Source: Lindgomyces ingoldianus (taxonomy: Eukaryota; Ascomycota; Dothideomycetes; Pleosporales; Lindgomycetaceae). From it: DNA of 64,000 nt. A program made the position numbers and the translations under genes. Positions within the stretch are counted from its first letter, which is position 1. Each line of letters opens with the position of its first letter. Below, piece by piece: positions 1 to 9,600 of this stretch. Location of the stretch: positions 833,956 through 897,955 of the forward strand of contig NW_022985165.1 in NCBI RefSeq assembly GCF_010093535.1, in the 5' to 3' direction. The notes beneath the pieces are model-generated. The model saw nothing but the letters and a program-made list of their open reading frames with translations. It was not told where the DNA came from and made no database searches.

Positions 1-332
1 CCGCCTGCTCGGATGTCTCTCAACGTGACCACTTCGGCTTCGGTTCTGGCAGACGTGTATGTCCTGGAACCCACGTCGCAGATCGTAGCATGTATCTCGC
101 AATGTCGCGAATGTTATGGGCTTTTGATATCAAGCCGAAGAAGGATAGTGAGGGGAATGTGAAGATGCCAAAGCAGGATGTCTTTGTGGAGGGCTTTCTT
201 GCTATGCCGGTGCAATTTGAGGCTGAGATTACACCGAGGAGTGAGAAGAGAGCGGAGATTGTTAGGAAGGAGTGGGAGAAGGCGAAGGAGGGGTTAGATG
301 AAGATGGGCAGTTTTTGACGAATCCGATCTAG
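1..332 (+). CDS. Cytochrome P450, C-terminal end (partial, 5' end outside window)
   Basis: The reading frame is open from base 3 and stops at 330-332. The visible 109 or so residues contain the heme-binding signature FGFGSGRRVCPG (FxxGxRxCxG, with the Cys that ligates the heme iron), followed by a helix reading VADRSMYLAMSRMLWAFDI and the family's usual closing segment. This is the last exon of a microsomal class II P450, a monooxygenase taking electrons from a P450 reductase. The flanking pattern (H-V-A-D-R-S after the Cys loop) resembles fungal CYP families such as the O-methylsterigmatocystin oxidoreductase-like group, but substrate and family number cannot be read from this fragment. The N-terminal membrane anchor and the I-helix lie outside the window. 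The protein ends in NPI. Confidence 0.9.
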   Translation, partial: ACSDVSQRDHFGFGSGRRVCPGTHVADRSMYLAMSRMLWAFDIKPKKDSEGNVKMPKQDVFVEGFLAMPVQFEAEITPRSEKRAEIVRKEWEKAKEGLDEDGQFLTNPI

Positions 333-997
333 GTATGGTTTCGAGGATGGGAGGGTTCTTTGGTCAGAGAATTCCTTCCGCGTCTTCAAGATGGCTTCGC
401 CTTGCATATTACGCGATATCAGATTGGCGGATCCGGATAAGGGTTAGCTTATTTTAAGCTTGTAGGAAATGCTCCGCCAAGCGTAATCATCAGCACCAGC
501 TTTCTTCCTCTTCATTCACTTCAGCCTGCCTTCCCACCCCGCAGCTGAAAGCTCAACATTCCAAGCCCAGCCAAGCCATCATTTTAGATCTGCTATCAGC
601 GTTGTCCCAAGAGTTTTCTTTCACCTTGTGCATTCTAAGTTCTCCCTTGACCAATGCAAAATGTCATTTTCGTATGGCGTTTCTGTGGCGTTTTGCCTAG
701 TCTGCACGTTGTAGCGAGCTGAACATTCCGAGCATGGGATACGATGTTTGCTCCGCAATGAAACATCCAAACAGGCGTTAGATAAATTCAGCTGGCTGAA
801 ATCGGGCTGGCTGTGGCTGAGTGGCATTGACGGCTTATTTATAATTACTCTCCTCTAAGCGTCCTTCGTAAGATTCCTCTCCTTGACGATTTCTTAGAAA
901 CCCCGTTTCTTGCTCTGCACAAGAGTCAATTGCTTTCTCCCTTCTATTCTACTCTACCTCTTCTTCTTTCCTTCAATATTGTTATCTTTCCATTGCC
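333..997. other. Intergenic region, P450 to fasciclin gene
   Basis: No coding region supported. It should hold the P450 3' UTR and the promoter of the downstream fasciclin gene. A TATA-like stretch (TATTTATAATTA, 836-847) lies about 150 bases before the fasciclin ATG and is followed by a pyrimidine-rich leader (about 900-995), as is common in fungal promoters. Confidence 0.6.
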
Positions 998-2274
998 ATG
1001 ATGCATCTTTCCACAGTCCTTCTACTAGCCACTGCGGTCAGCACAAACGCTCAATCCCTCCTCGAGGCGATCTCCCATATCACCGAACTCTCCAACTTTA
1101 CCGCTTTCTACTCCGCCAACGAAGCTTTCGCAAATGCGCTCTTCGGAAATGAGTCTCTCTACCCAATCACTGTTCTCGTTCCCAACAACAAGGCCTTCGC
1201 CGCATACCAGGAGAAATATGGCATCTCCCTCACCGACGCATCACCCCAGGCCCTTCTCCCTCTCGTTCAGTACCACACCCTTGTCAGCAGTTTGAATAAA
1301 GACAATTTCACAAGCGGGTCCGGAGCCACGACTCCCACGCTGCTAGTCGACAAACAATACAACAACCGCTCCGTCGGAACCTCAATGGCCGCAAAATACG
1401 GTGGCGCCGAACGATCATCCGGCCAAGTCGTTTTCATAAAACAGACCTCAGGCTCAACCTCCAAATTCCGGCTTTCTCGCCAAGCAGGCGGATCCACCGA
1501 ATCCGTCCGCTCTGGTCTCTCATCCTCCGTCAACATGACCGCGCTTGACGACAGCGAAAACACTTGGAAAGGCGGCAAATTTCACATCATTGACGGACTC
1601 TTGACCCCACCAGACCTCTGCGCCACCACCATCCGCGGTGCAGGACTCTCATCCCTGGACAACGCACTCAACCGCACGAGCCTTTGGGGCGCACTCGACG
1701 GGACTGCGAATCTGACGTGTTTGGGGCCGAATAATGAGGCGTTCAAGTCTGCAGGGAATGCAGATTCGACGCTGAATACCACGGATTTGACGGGCGCCAT
1801 TTTGTTTCATACGTTGCCGGAGGTGGCGTATAGTGATTACTTGAGTGATGGGCAGGAGTTTAAGAGTTTACAGAATATGACGGTCAGGGTGAAGGTTGAG
1901 GGTGAGGGGAGTGAGAGGCAGATTTGGTTTAATAACGCAAAGGTTGTGGATGCTAACGTTTTGTATGTCGCTCCCTTTCGTTTCTCTCCCGCTTCGCTCA
2001 CCTCCCTGCTTTCTACCCAGAGGTGTTAAGATTTGAGCTGACTATTGACAGGACTCATAACGGCCTCATGCACGTCCTAGATAGCGTTATGAAGCCGCTC
2101 GAGGAATTAAATGCAACCGCATCTGCATCTCCATCCAGCACACAGAAGCCGACGGCCACCGCCTCAAACACAGCATCTGCGGCTGCAAGCTCGACAGGCG
2201 CTGCAGTTGCTAACGTGATGAGCAGGAGTGTCTGGGGACTAGGACTGTTGGGAGCCGTGATGGTGATGTTTTGA
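998..2274 (+). CDS. Fasciclin (FAS1) domain cell-surface protein, likely GPI-anchored
   Basis: Two exons, 998-1962 and 2052-2274; the 89-base intron has donor GTATGT and acceptor ACAG. The joined protein is 395 residues. It has a signal peptide (about residues 1-18, cleavage near TNA-QS). Two FAS1 repeats follow (about 22-205 and 206-335), each closing on the family's H-x-I/L-D motif (FHIIDGLL and NGLMHVLDSVM). Next is a Ser/Thr/Ala-rich stretch (about 336-378), and the C-terminus is hydrophobic (SVWGLGLLGAVMVMF), the usual form of a GPI-attachment signal. Several N-x-S/T sequons are present. FAS1 domains mediate adhesion, so the protein probably sits on the plasma membrane or cell wall; that role is inferred from the family. 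Without the intron the frame ends in a non-conserved tail, and the splice restores the second FAS1 signature, which is why I favour it. Confidence 0.88.
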
Positions 2275-3524
2275 TGAGATCTGGAGAACACTTGGGTTTC
2301 CACGACAAGTCTTGTTGCTTCGTTTGTATATATTGGATAAAACCTCGAGGCCGTCTTGGCTGCAATAATAGTCTCGCTACATAGTGCTCATCATCGTGTT
2401 AAGATGATGCGGACCTCTGCCTAATCACCAACTATATCCACATCCTCCAAATCGCCCATCGATCACTGATCTCTTTATTTTCGTCCTCAAAACCGTCTCA
2501 TTATCATCCTCGCGAATTCCATTCTCCCTCCAAAGCACCTACGCCGCTCAACGCATCAAGCAGAGCTTAGCTCTACGAGGAGGCACTGGTGCGGCATATT
2601 GGACTCACGCGCCAGCGCAGCGACTCTAGGTTTTCGTTATAAGAAATCTGCGCAATGGCAAACTTAATGTGCTTTTCAACCTCCGCGTACGATCCGTAGT
2701 GCGGCATGGTATGGTTGTGGACAAAAGGTGCATGTTAAAAAAGGTGCAGGCAAAAAGTCGCCTTGAGGTGAGGATTATTGTTGAGCTGCATAAGCGTCAG
2801 TGAAATCAAATCAAAGCAGGATCGTATGCCGTGCTGGAGACACTTAAACCTACCTACATCTTATATCCCACTCCTTCCCTTTCTGCTTGAAAATGACTCT
2901 TTGTTGTCATAATAGATTATGTGTGACTGGACTGTCTCCTCGGTCGGTTCTCTCATCGGACGGAGACGTGCTGCAGCTTTACTCTCGTGCTACACGACGA
3001 ATATTGGGGTTTCTTCGAATTTCGGGACTATAATGCGAAAGCCCTTTCAGTATTGGATAATATATTAGGCTTCCTTAACAATCAGATCTCGGTAACTGGA
3101 ATTCCAGTAGTCTGGCCGAGAGGGAGGCAACTCCTAGTACAGTATTTGCTAAGACGTGACTTCGTTATGTCGTTAACTTTTCGTATAACTCCGATTTCTT
3201 ACGCAGAAATCACATGACGGTAGGATTGCAGAAATATCCATGGTATTGCCCTAGGGCCTGTTGTCAAGCGCAGCTCGTCATTCACTTCCGTTTACCATCA
3301 CCCCCCTTTTGTAGAATGGATCCCGCCAGTGCCGTCCTATGTGAAGGCCTTTATCCGATTAAGTCTAGAGCATAGGCTGTCATATCAACATCTCTCATAG
3401 TTATGAGGCTAGTAATTCCGGGGCGGGTTCTAACGAATCTTGCACCGGGAAGAAAGGCGTACACACGAGAATAGCCTGGCTATAGGTACATGGTAAGGTA
3501 CGAGGACAAACTGTGACAGAAAAA
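2275..3524. other. Intergenic region without recognisable genes
   Basis: I see no supported gene in these 1.25 kb. Short open frames (for example at 2987-3217) have no recognisable domain and no splice context. The stretch around 3050-3200 is locally AT-rich. It may contain the fasciclin 3' UTR and old repeat debris. Confidence 0.5.
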
Positions 3525-4257
3525 TCACCACTTGCATTCATTATCTTGGCACGAAGCGATACCCCAAGCTGTAGAAGTAACAGCCCCTTCAGATTCACCC
3601 CAACCTAACGGATCGACTCCGCGAATGTCATCTGCCCCCTCACCCCAATCAAGATCTGTCGTATCTCTCTGATCAGCGCTTTGAAGGTCACATTCCTCAT
3701 TGCCCCAGTCACCTTCTTCTGCTGCCGAGATTTCATAGATCGTTGTTGTATGTTATTCGATTCTGCGTTCGAGCCTGTGTAGCTGTTCGAGGAGTGTCCC
3801 CAATCTCAGTCTCTTGTCTATGACATTAAGTTTTACCCTTGTCACCTGTTTGTCCTCTTCTAGTAGATTAGTTTGTGCAAGACCCGAAACACCTTTGGAC
3901 AGGGTTTCGTTAGCAGACTTGAATTGCGCCCCACTTTTGTGATATCCAGCTCCACTGTTGATGTTGCCGGAAATTTTGACAGTATCCTGACATTCGATCA
4001 TGTTTGATTCGTCAACTGCTTTCTGTTCTTTAGGCTCGATTCTTGGTCCCATTTTAGGTACAACTAAACTACTGGGGGAGAGAAATGACTTGTCTACCAC
4101 ATGGTATACTGTGTATGTTTTTGAAGCTGTGAATTTCATGAGTCACGCGTTCAACGTCAATATCATTGCTCTCGTTGATCATGAACAAAGAATCATCCTT
4201 CTCCAGCTTCTCCAGCTTCTCCAATGTATTCCAGATGCAGAGTATTGATGCTGTCAA
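3525..4257 (-). pseudogene. Probable broken gene or remnant, unknown family
   Basis: On the minus strand a frame runs from about 4139 down to 3525 and is interrupted once by TAA at 3753-3755. Both sides of the stop are compositionally coding-like. Upstream is a Gly/Asn/Ser segment (KISGNINSGAGYHKSGAQF) followed by a Leu/Glu-rich helix. Downstream is an acidic Asp/Trp/Gly-rich tail (DWGNEECDL, LDWGEGADD) ending at TGA. An overlapping frame at 4069-4257 contains a Leu-Glu-Lys coiled-coil repeat (LEKLEKLEK) and could be an upstream exon, but I cannot define the junction. The Gly/Asn-rich segment loosely recalls the linker after the N-terminal domain of fungal STAND proteins; that is a guess. The TAA could derive from CAA by a C-to-T change, as in RIP. 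A missed short intron over the stop is the alternative. Confidence 0.35.
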
Positions 4258-4397
4258 TGAGGCGATTCCTAGTTTTGACTCTCTTACGGATGGGATCGAC
4301 CAAGGGAGCCAAGCGTATCGTTTCTTAAACGAGAGACCACAGCGCTGGCTAAATGTGCATCAGTACACTCGAGCAATAACCACTTAAAGATACTATT

Positions 4398-5629
4398 TCA
4401 CCAAACAATTTCTCCACCATAATCTTTCGCGAAGTCACATAATTCGCAACCAGGCCCGGGGCAATCATCGAAGTCCAGAAACAGCCATTTCCCTTGAGGG
4501 CTCATGTCTAGATCTTCCAACTCTTCATCCTCCATAAGTATTGACATATTTACGTCCATACCAGGTGGGAGAGGTTTTCCGGTAAAGCTTGATCTTGTGA
4601 CTATTTGCTCGGAGTTTCTAGTATTGAATAATTCATCCTGCCTAGACATAATGTATTGGGATCCTTGCTCCTCTCTGAACTTGGCGTGGATGATTGTTTC
4701 TAGAAGCCGTTATGCGTCAGAATCATTGAGTGGAAAGAGCGACTTATACCACCTCCCGGAAAGATGTATTGCAAATAATTTCTGTTGTGACTCACGTCGA
4801 AATCTTATTCTGACGGTACCGGCATTTTACGATCAAATGAGTCGTCTAGAATCACTGGGCTCTGAAAGAATGTATGGCAGAGGTCAGGGGGTGGGATAGT
4901 AGATTGGAGTTTAAAGAGCATGTTGTGTAGATCTGAGACGAGTTCCATTCGTTCAAAGATTGCTCGAATTTTCGGTACTACGTCAGAAAGAATTAATTTG
5001 CTTTGGGTCTGCACCTGTTTCTCGACCTTTCCTAGATTTGTGTTTGAAACTTCCACCCTTTCCTGGATGGTAGCGAGACTGGCGTTTGCGGCTTCAATGC
5101 TGTTTCCAATCTTGACGCTTTGATATTTGCTGACCCTTTCAAAGTACGAAGAATACTTGCTAACAATAGTAAGCAGGGCTCCTAGCCGTTTATTACTAAG
5201 ACAGCAAACATATGATAGAATCCTAATAACATCGTTGTCGCGCGTGTATGGGCGTCGACTTCCGCCCTAAGTGTTTTAATGTGTACTTTCATGCTGAATT
5301 CCCATCTTATATTCTTCTCTGCCTCAAGAATCCGCTGATTTATCAGCTCCATGGCTGGCATCATACTTCCTCGCAATCCGTAGAAATCGGTTGAGTGGAG
5401 TCTGACAGGATAGTGCTGTGGCCTTGGTCGAATTTGCCATATGTTAAAGTTCATTTGGACCAGTAATGAGTGATACCTCTTTAAGAATACTCTTTAGTAG
5501 TTTCAGTTCGTGTTCAAGGTACTGATATTTCTGCGTTAAACCGGTGGCATCTCGCAGATATGAGATGATATCTGCGACAAGTTTTCTAACAGTAAGGAAG
5601 TCACTGACTGAGAATTCGAATGGAACCAT
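4398..5629 (-). pseudogene. Fungal ubiquitin-like-domain (ULD) protein, degenerate
   Basis: Minus-strand pieces match, in order, a fungal family with an N-terminal helical domain and a C-terminal ubiquitin-like fold. They are: the start MVPFEFSVSDFLTVRKL at 5629; an intron from GTATCA (about 5475) to CTGTCAG (about 5405); a segment TPLNRFLRIARKYDASHG; a helical segment EAEKNIRWEFSMKVH in a different frame; an intron ending near 5163; a coiled-coil-like segment; and the ULD part with TIPPPDLCHTFFQSPV and PVPSE. The last part continues into ELFNTRNSEQIV and ends CELCDFAKDYGGEIVW. Two breaks are visible. A frameshift lies at about 5355-5340, and a TAA at 4805-4807 sits where the family has an aromatic (PVPSE-Y-DFD). 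The donor after that point is also irregular. Proteins of this family are often NLR-like or signalling accessory proteins of unknown function. Gene loss is inferred; assembly errors could mimic it. Confidence 0.6.
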
Positions 5630-6333
5630 TATCTGACTGATTCTTTCTGGTTGAAGAAATAGGAATAAGGAAAGACGGTCGAAATAGTCAATATGGTGGG
5701 TGATGAGTTGTGGCCGATTACGTTGGCTTCAAGGAGAGCCTAAAGCACTGACGGTTAGGAATGGGCAATGTGTAAAAAACTTCCTGCTAATATTAACTTA
5801 CAATTCGATTATCATGTAATTATATAGCCATATTAAGTCACGTGAATGCGCAATACTAAATGCACTTAAACTTTTGCTAAGTACGCCCTCTACAGTGAAT
5901 TTGCCTCCTCTACCACCTAGGTAGTAACAATAGCCTGAAAGTATTATATAGAGTATTGGATACTCCAATCTACCTGTTTATAGTCTGAAATAGTAGTACG
6001 ATGGGGTTGGTGATATTATCTTGAAGAATCTTGGTCGAGGCTTCAAACAGCACAGTGCGCAAATTCGAGGGACAAGACAATCGTACTAGTGTAATTTTTA
6101 GGTGAGGAGTGTCGTGAAATATTAGGAACTTGATGAAGGCACATGGATTGTAGCATAACATAAATATTGAAGTGTGTGCAGCTTCTGGGTTATTCAACGA
6201 TCAAAGTACCTCTAACTTTATTCTGGAACATAGGGTGACCGGTAGCACTGGAGGGAAGGTTACTCTTACCCTAAAACACGCCGACTCTTTGAGAACGTCA
6301 TCCTCTCACAGGTACTTTGGTTCATTGTTGCCT
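5630..6333. other. AT-rich intergenic region
   Basis: No gene supported. The sequence is AT-rich with many TA steps (about 5750-6000). It carries a palindromic TCACGTGA (5838-5845), the core bound by bHLH factors such as Cbf1 in other fungi; whether it functions here is unknown. A frame at 5970-6197 on the minus strand has no recognisable features. Confidence 0.45.
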
Positions 6334-7125
6334 CTATGCCTTTTGCGGTCTATAAAGGAACCCAATCTCTTTGTACGTTTCGACACAACCGTATGAATCC
6401 TGCAACTTAAGGGAGAGCGTCTCTATAGCGATGAAGCCATTTTTCTCGTAGAAGGGTGCGGCTTCGATGGTAGATTCAAGATACGCCGGCGCATTGTGCT
6501 TCCTACATTGTTCGAGACCCCATCGAAGCATCATTGAGGCTGCGCCACGTCTCTCGTGAACAGGATCTGTGCCCATAAAGTTAAGACCTAGCATTGGGTT
6601 AACCTAAAGATAGACGTGATCGGCAACAGTAAGCTTAGGCTCAGCAAAAGTGTACTTACGATAGCATGGAGTTGATCCCACGACTTTCTCTTGTGCTTCC
6701 TCCATCTGTTTTGTCCATTCATTCAAGACCTCAAGTGCTGTTCCCTCTGGCCAATGCCACGGTGGTTCTTCGTATTCCTCATCTTCTGCGACTGGATGAG
6801 CCCACTTCGCAAAGCTAATGATTGTACCCTTCTTGCATGCGTCCTCGTCATGCTCATCCCCAGTAAAGCGCACGTCGGTGGATTGGTCGCTTTGGTCTTT
6901 GCCACCTGGAGCTGCCTGATCCAGATCGCGCACGACAAGTACGGTGGTCTTTGGGTCCAGGATATCCGCGAGTGCCTTCGATTCAATTGAGCGTTGAAGC
7001 GCATCTCGGACAGCTGGAGTCGGGAATTGCGCACGCAACATGGCGTTCGGGCCGAAAGCTGCCATGTGAATCTCTGCGATACGGCCCGAGTCGGCCGGAA
7101 GGGCGACTGAAAGTGCAAGCGGCAT
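6334..7125 (-). CDS. GNAT-family N-acetyltransferase
   Basis: Two exons on the minus strand, 7125-6660 and 6587-6334, with a 72-base intron (donor GTAAGT, acceptor GCTAG). The first possible acceptor (CTTTAG) would create an immediate stop, so the later one is used; it gives the join YR-LNFMGTDPVHERRG. The 239-residue protein has the GNAT layout. An N-terminal strand/helix (MPLALSVALPADSGRIAEIH) leads to a long acidic insert (about 85-140). The acetyl-CoA-binding motif A follows (LNFMGTDPVHERRGAASMM, with the R/Q-x-x-G-x-G/A pattern), and the C-terminal segment EAAPFYEKNGF completes the fold. Such enzymes transfer acetyl from acetyl-CoA to an amine; the substrate cannot be told from sequence. 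It lies about 550 bases from, and in the same orientation as, a second acetyltransferase (7680-8873). Confidence 0.85.
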
Positions 7126-7679
7126 TGAAGGGCAGAAAAGACTTTAGCAACGAGTAGAGGTGAAGGACTTCATGATTCAGCTCACGGGGAACGAAAGGGT
7201 TAAATTTAGATTGATAGAGTTTTTGTAGTCCTTCTGCAGGCAGTTCTCAAACTTCGCAGCTGGTGAACTTTGAATCGTTCGGCGAGGATTCGTATTTTAA
7301 GGAGCGGCTAGAAATACGCAGCTGAAAACCTGTAACTTAACAAAGAATACAAGTACGGATGGCTTTCTAAGGCTAGCGTAGCCGAAGAACTAGTCCGGCT
7401 AGGGTAGATAGTTACAAATTAAATCTTAAAGGGTACGGATACGGCTTACTTTAAGTTTAAGCGCCGTGCCTGCTAAATGCCACACGCCCGCATATTTTGG
7501 GCTGCGGCGTGTGCTTCAGCGGCTATGTTAGCTACGGGGCTCCCCTTCATCTTCCAAGCATGGGACGAACGACAAAAGTAATATTTTATCTAAACACATT
7601 ACATCCTTACATGTAAGTCAAGCGGCTAAGAGTAGCACAGCTTAGTTCTCTGTAAGCTTTTTCTAATAGCCTTCGTTGG
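7126..7679. other. Intergenic region between two acetyltransferase genes
   Basis: No gene supported. The middle (about 7310-7480) is AT-rich and contains several short GGCTAG/CTAGCC repeats, which might be remnants of a mobile element. The part next to 7680 should hold the 3' UTR of the LYC1-like gene, and the part next to 7125 the promoter of the GNAT gene. Confidence 0.4.
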
Positions 7680-8873
7680 TCACAACCATGCATAATGCTC
7701 GTTATTGACCCATAATGGCGCAACACTTCCTTGGCCATTCTCTCCGTACCACATCCCACTAGCGATACTATCTTCCTCACGTTCTACGACAACGTGGTCG
7801 ATTCCACTTTGCATGATCATGTCCTGGACCAAGGGTGTTGGATCCCAGAGCTTGACATGGTCAAGCTTCCACTCTGCAGCCTCAGCTTGCGCAGCTTGCA
7901 GAACAGCTTTCAAATAGGCCACCTGCTCGTCGTATCTTGCTCCTTTGAACTTCTTCTCCGCATCCAATGGGAGCCGGGTGGCTGTCTCATCCGCTTCGAC
8001 GACGAGACGTAAGATGTAGAGCACGTTGTTCCGAGGCTCGGCATCTAATGGTCCATAATATCGATGCGTCCAAATCGCCCACACTTGGTTACCCGGCGAT
8101 CCTGCAATCGCTCCTTTTGCTGGAGGTACCTTTCCGAAGAGATATCTCGAAGCGAAGTCCTCCTTCCGGATGTGCCAAAGCATGTGATCTAGATCGGGAA
8201 CAATTGTCACACGCATCTTGACATCGTTTGTCGGTGTTGCCATGGCCTTACGGACCATTATTTCGTCTCGCTTACAGAGCTCCGCGAGGTCTCCTTCCAC
8301 GATTTCTTGACCAAGGGACAGCTTCGGAGCTATGCGCGGTTCGAACGTCAAATGCGAGTTTGTGGGATTTGGGTGCCATCCAAGGTTTCCGTAGTATTCC
8401 TTTCCAATATCCGAGTACAGTATGCTCCCTACACATCGAGAAGCATCGAGCTGCCACGTAGGAAGAGTCTTAGCTAGTTCCTTCATCATACGCACTGGGT
8501 AACCGCGGCGCCGATATCCTGGAGCGCAGAAGACGCTGGCAATTCCGTGGACAATGTTATCATCGACATTGCCAACCGCGTTGCTTGTCAAGGAATGCTT
8601 GCGGAAAGTTTCACAAGAACACAGAATGGGCCGTTGGTTTGGAGGAAGGTTTTTGTCAACAAGAATCCAGTTACTCATTCCCTCATCTTTTGCCAAAGGG
8701 ACAGTAGTCAAGAAGAGAGATTCATTGAGATACTCTGGTAGTGGGAGAGAATCACCCCATGACTCAAAGGTGTTGGTCCAGATGATAACGCATTCATCTG
8801 GAGTAGGATGGCGAAGTGCGAGGTCGAGCGAGTTGGAGTCCGGAAAGTCGGCTTTTTCAGAGAAATTACCCAT
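7680..8873 (-). CDS. LYC1-like lysine/amino-acid N-acetyltransferase (GNAT)
   Basis: Single exon of 397 residues. The N-terminal half is a GNAT fold with the acetyl-CoA motif IASVFCAPGYRRRGYPVRMM (residues 111-130: R-x-x-G-x-G/P type). It is followed by SILYSDIGKEYYGNLGWH, the family's typical last strand (Y-x-x-L-G-W). The C-terminal half (about 200-397) matches the fungal LYC1 C-terminal domain, including the GxQxWxIW-type core (GNQVWAIWTHRYYG). The family is named for Yarrowia LYC1, which acetylates L-lysine on N6 as the first step of lysine catabolism. That substrate is an inference here, because many paralogues exist in ascomycetes. The start chosen is the first Met, MGNFSEKADFP. No targeting signal is evident, so it is probably cytosolic. 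Confidence 0.85.
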   Translation of the reverse strand: MGNFSEKADFPDSNSLDLALRHPTPDECVIIWTNTFESWGDSLPLPEYLNESLFLTTVPLAKDEGMSNWILVDKNLPPNQRPILCSCETFRKHSLTSNAVGNVDDNIVHGIASVFCAPGYRRRGYPVRMMKELAKTLPTWQLDASRCVGSILYSDIGKEYYGNLGWHPNPTNSHLTFEPRIAPKLSLGQEIVEGDLAELCKRDEIMVRKAMATPTNDVKMRVTIVPDLDHMLWHIRKEDFASRYLFGKVPPAKGAIAGSPGNQVWAIWTHRYYGPLDAEPRNNVLYILRLVVEADETATRLPLDAEKKFKGARYDEQVAYLKAVLQAAQAEAAEWKLDHVKLWDPTPLVQDMIMQSGIDHVVVEREEDSIASGMWYGENGQGSVAPLWVNNEHYAWL

Positions 8874-9600
8874 GCTGTTGGGCGAGGCAGACCAATGAAG
8901 GGCAAATACTCTTTCCTACGGCAAACCGAAGGGAAGGCTACGTTTTCATCATATTTTAAAGAGGATAAGGCTGTTGCTTTGCTTGCAACATGAGCCGCGC
9001 ACGGGCAGTTCTGAATGACCTGAGGCCACTATCTTTAGCAAACGGGATTGGCGAACGGCGCGGCTCAGACAAGCGGCTAGAAGATGCAAGCCCGCGCACT
9101 CCCGAGGCCTCATAGAACAGAGGATGGAGTCTTGGGGCGCTTATATTGGCGCTAGAAATAAGGTCGAATCGGACATGTATCGAATGCTGCTTCAGCTTTT
9201 GATGGGCTAATTGCCATAGGTGCAGAGCGAGTGCCGCATTGCATCATCTACTTTTTCTTGGCGTTTCATGCATGCTTGTAGTCCGAGGGTGGATCCTCGA
9301 ACAGCTCCTGTGCGCCTAAGGCAGGGGTAAACCGAAGAGCTGGGATGGCCAACAGGCGCCTGTTAGGGTTACATGTCTCATAATTAATGCTTGTCCGGAG
9401 CCTGGGACCTTGGGGCCGTTGTGAACGAAGAAGCGTCCCGTCCCGCTCCCCATCTTCCCCTTTCCGCAGACCGCTCCTGCCACGAGGAGTGGAACCCTGC
9501 ACCATGCCGGCCCACCACACCCAAAGTACAGCAGTTGTTAGAGCTCCTCCTGCGTAAAGAATAACCTACTGCGAACATCTTTGGACATGACATCTCCTAA
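8874..9600. other. Divergent intergenic region (LYC1-like and ankyrin genes)
   Basis: No gene supported. As both neighbours start from this interval it should contain two promoters. No convincing TATA or regulatory site stands out. Short open frames within it lack any conserved feature. Confidence 0.5.
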
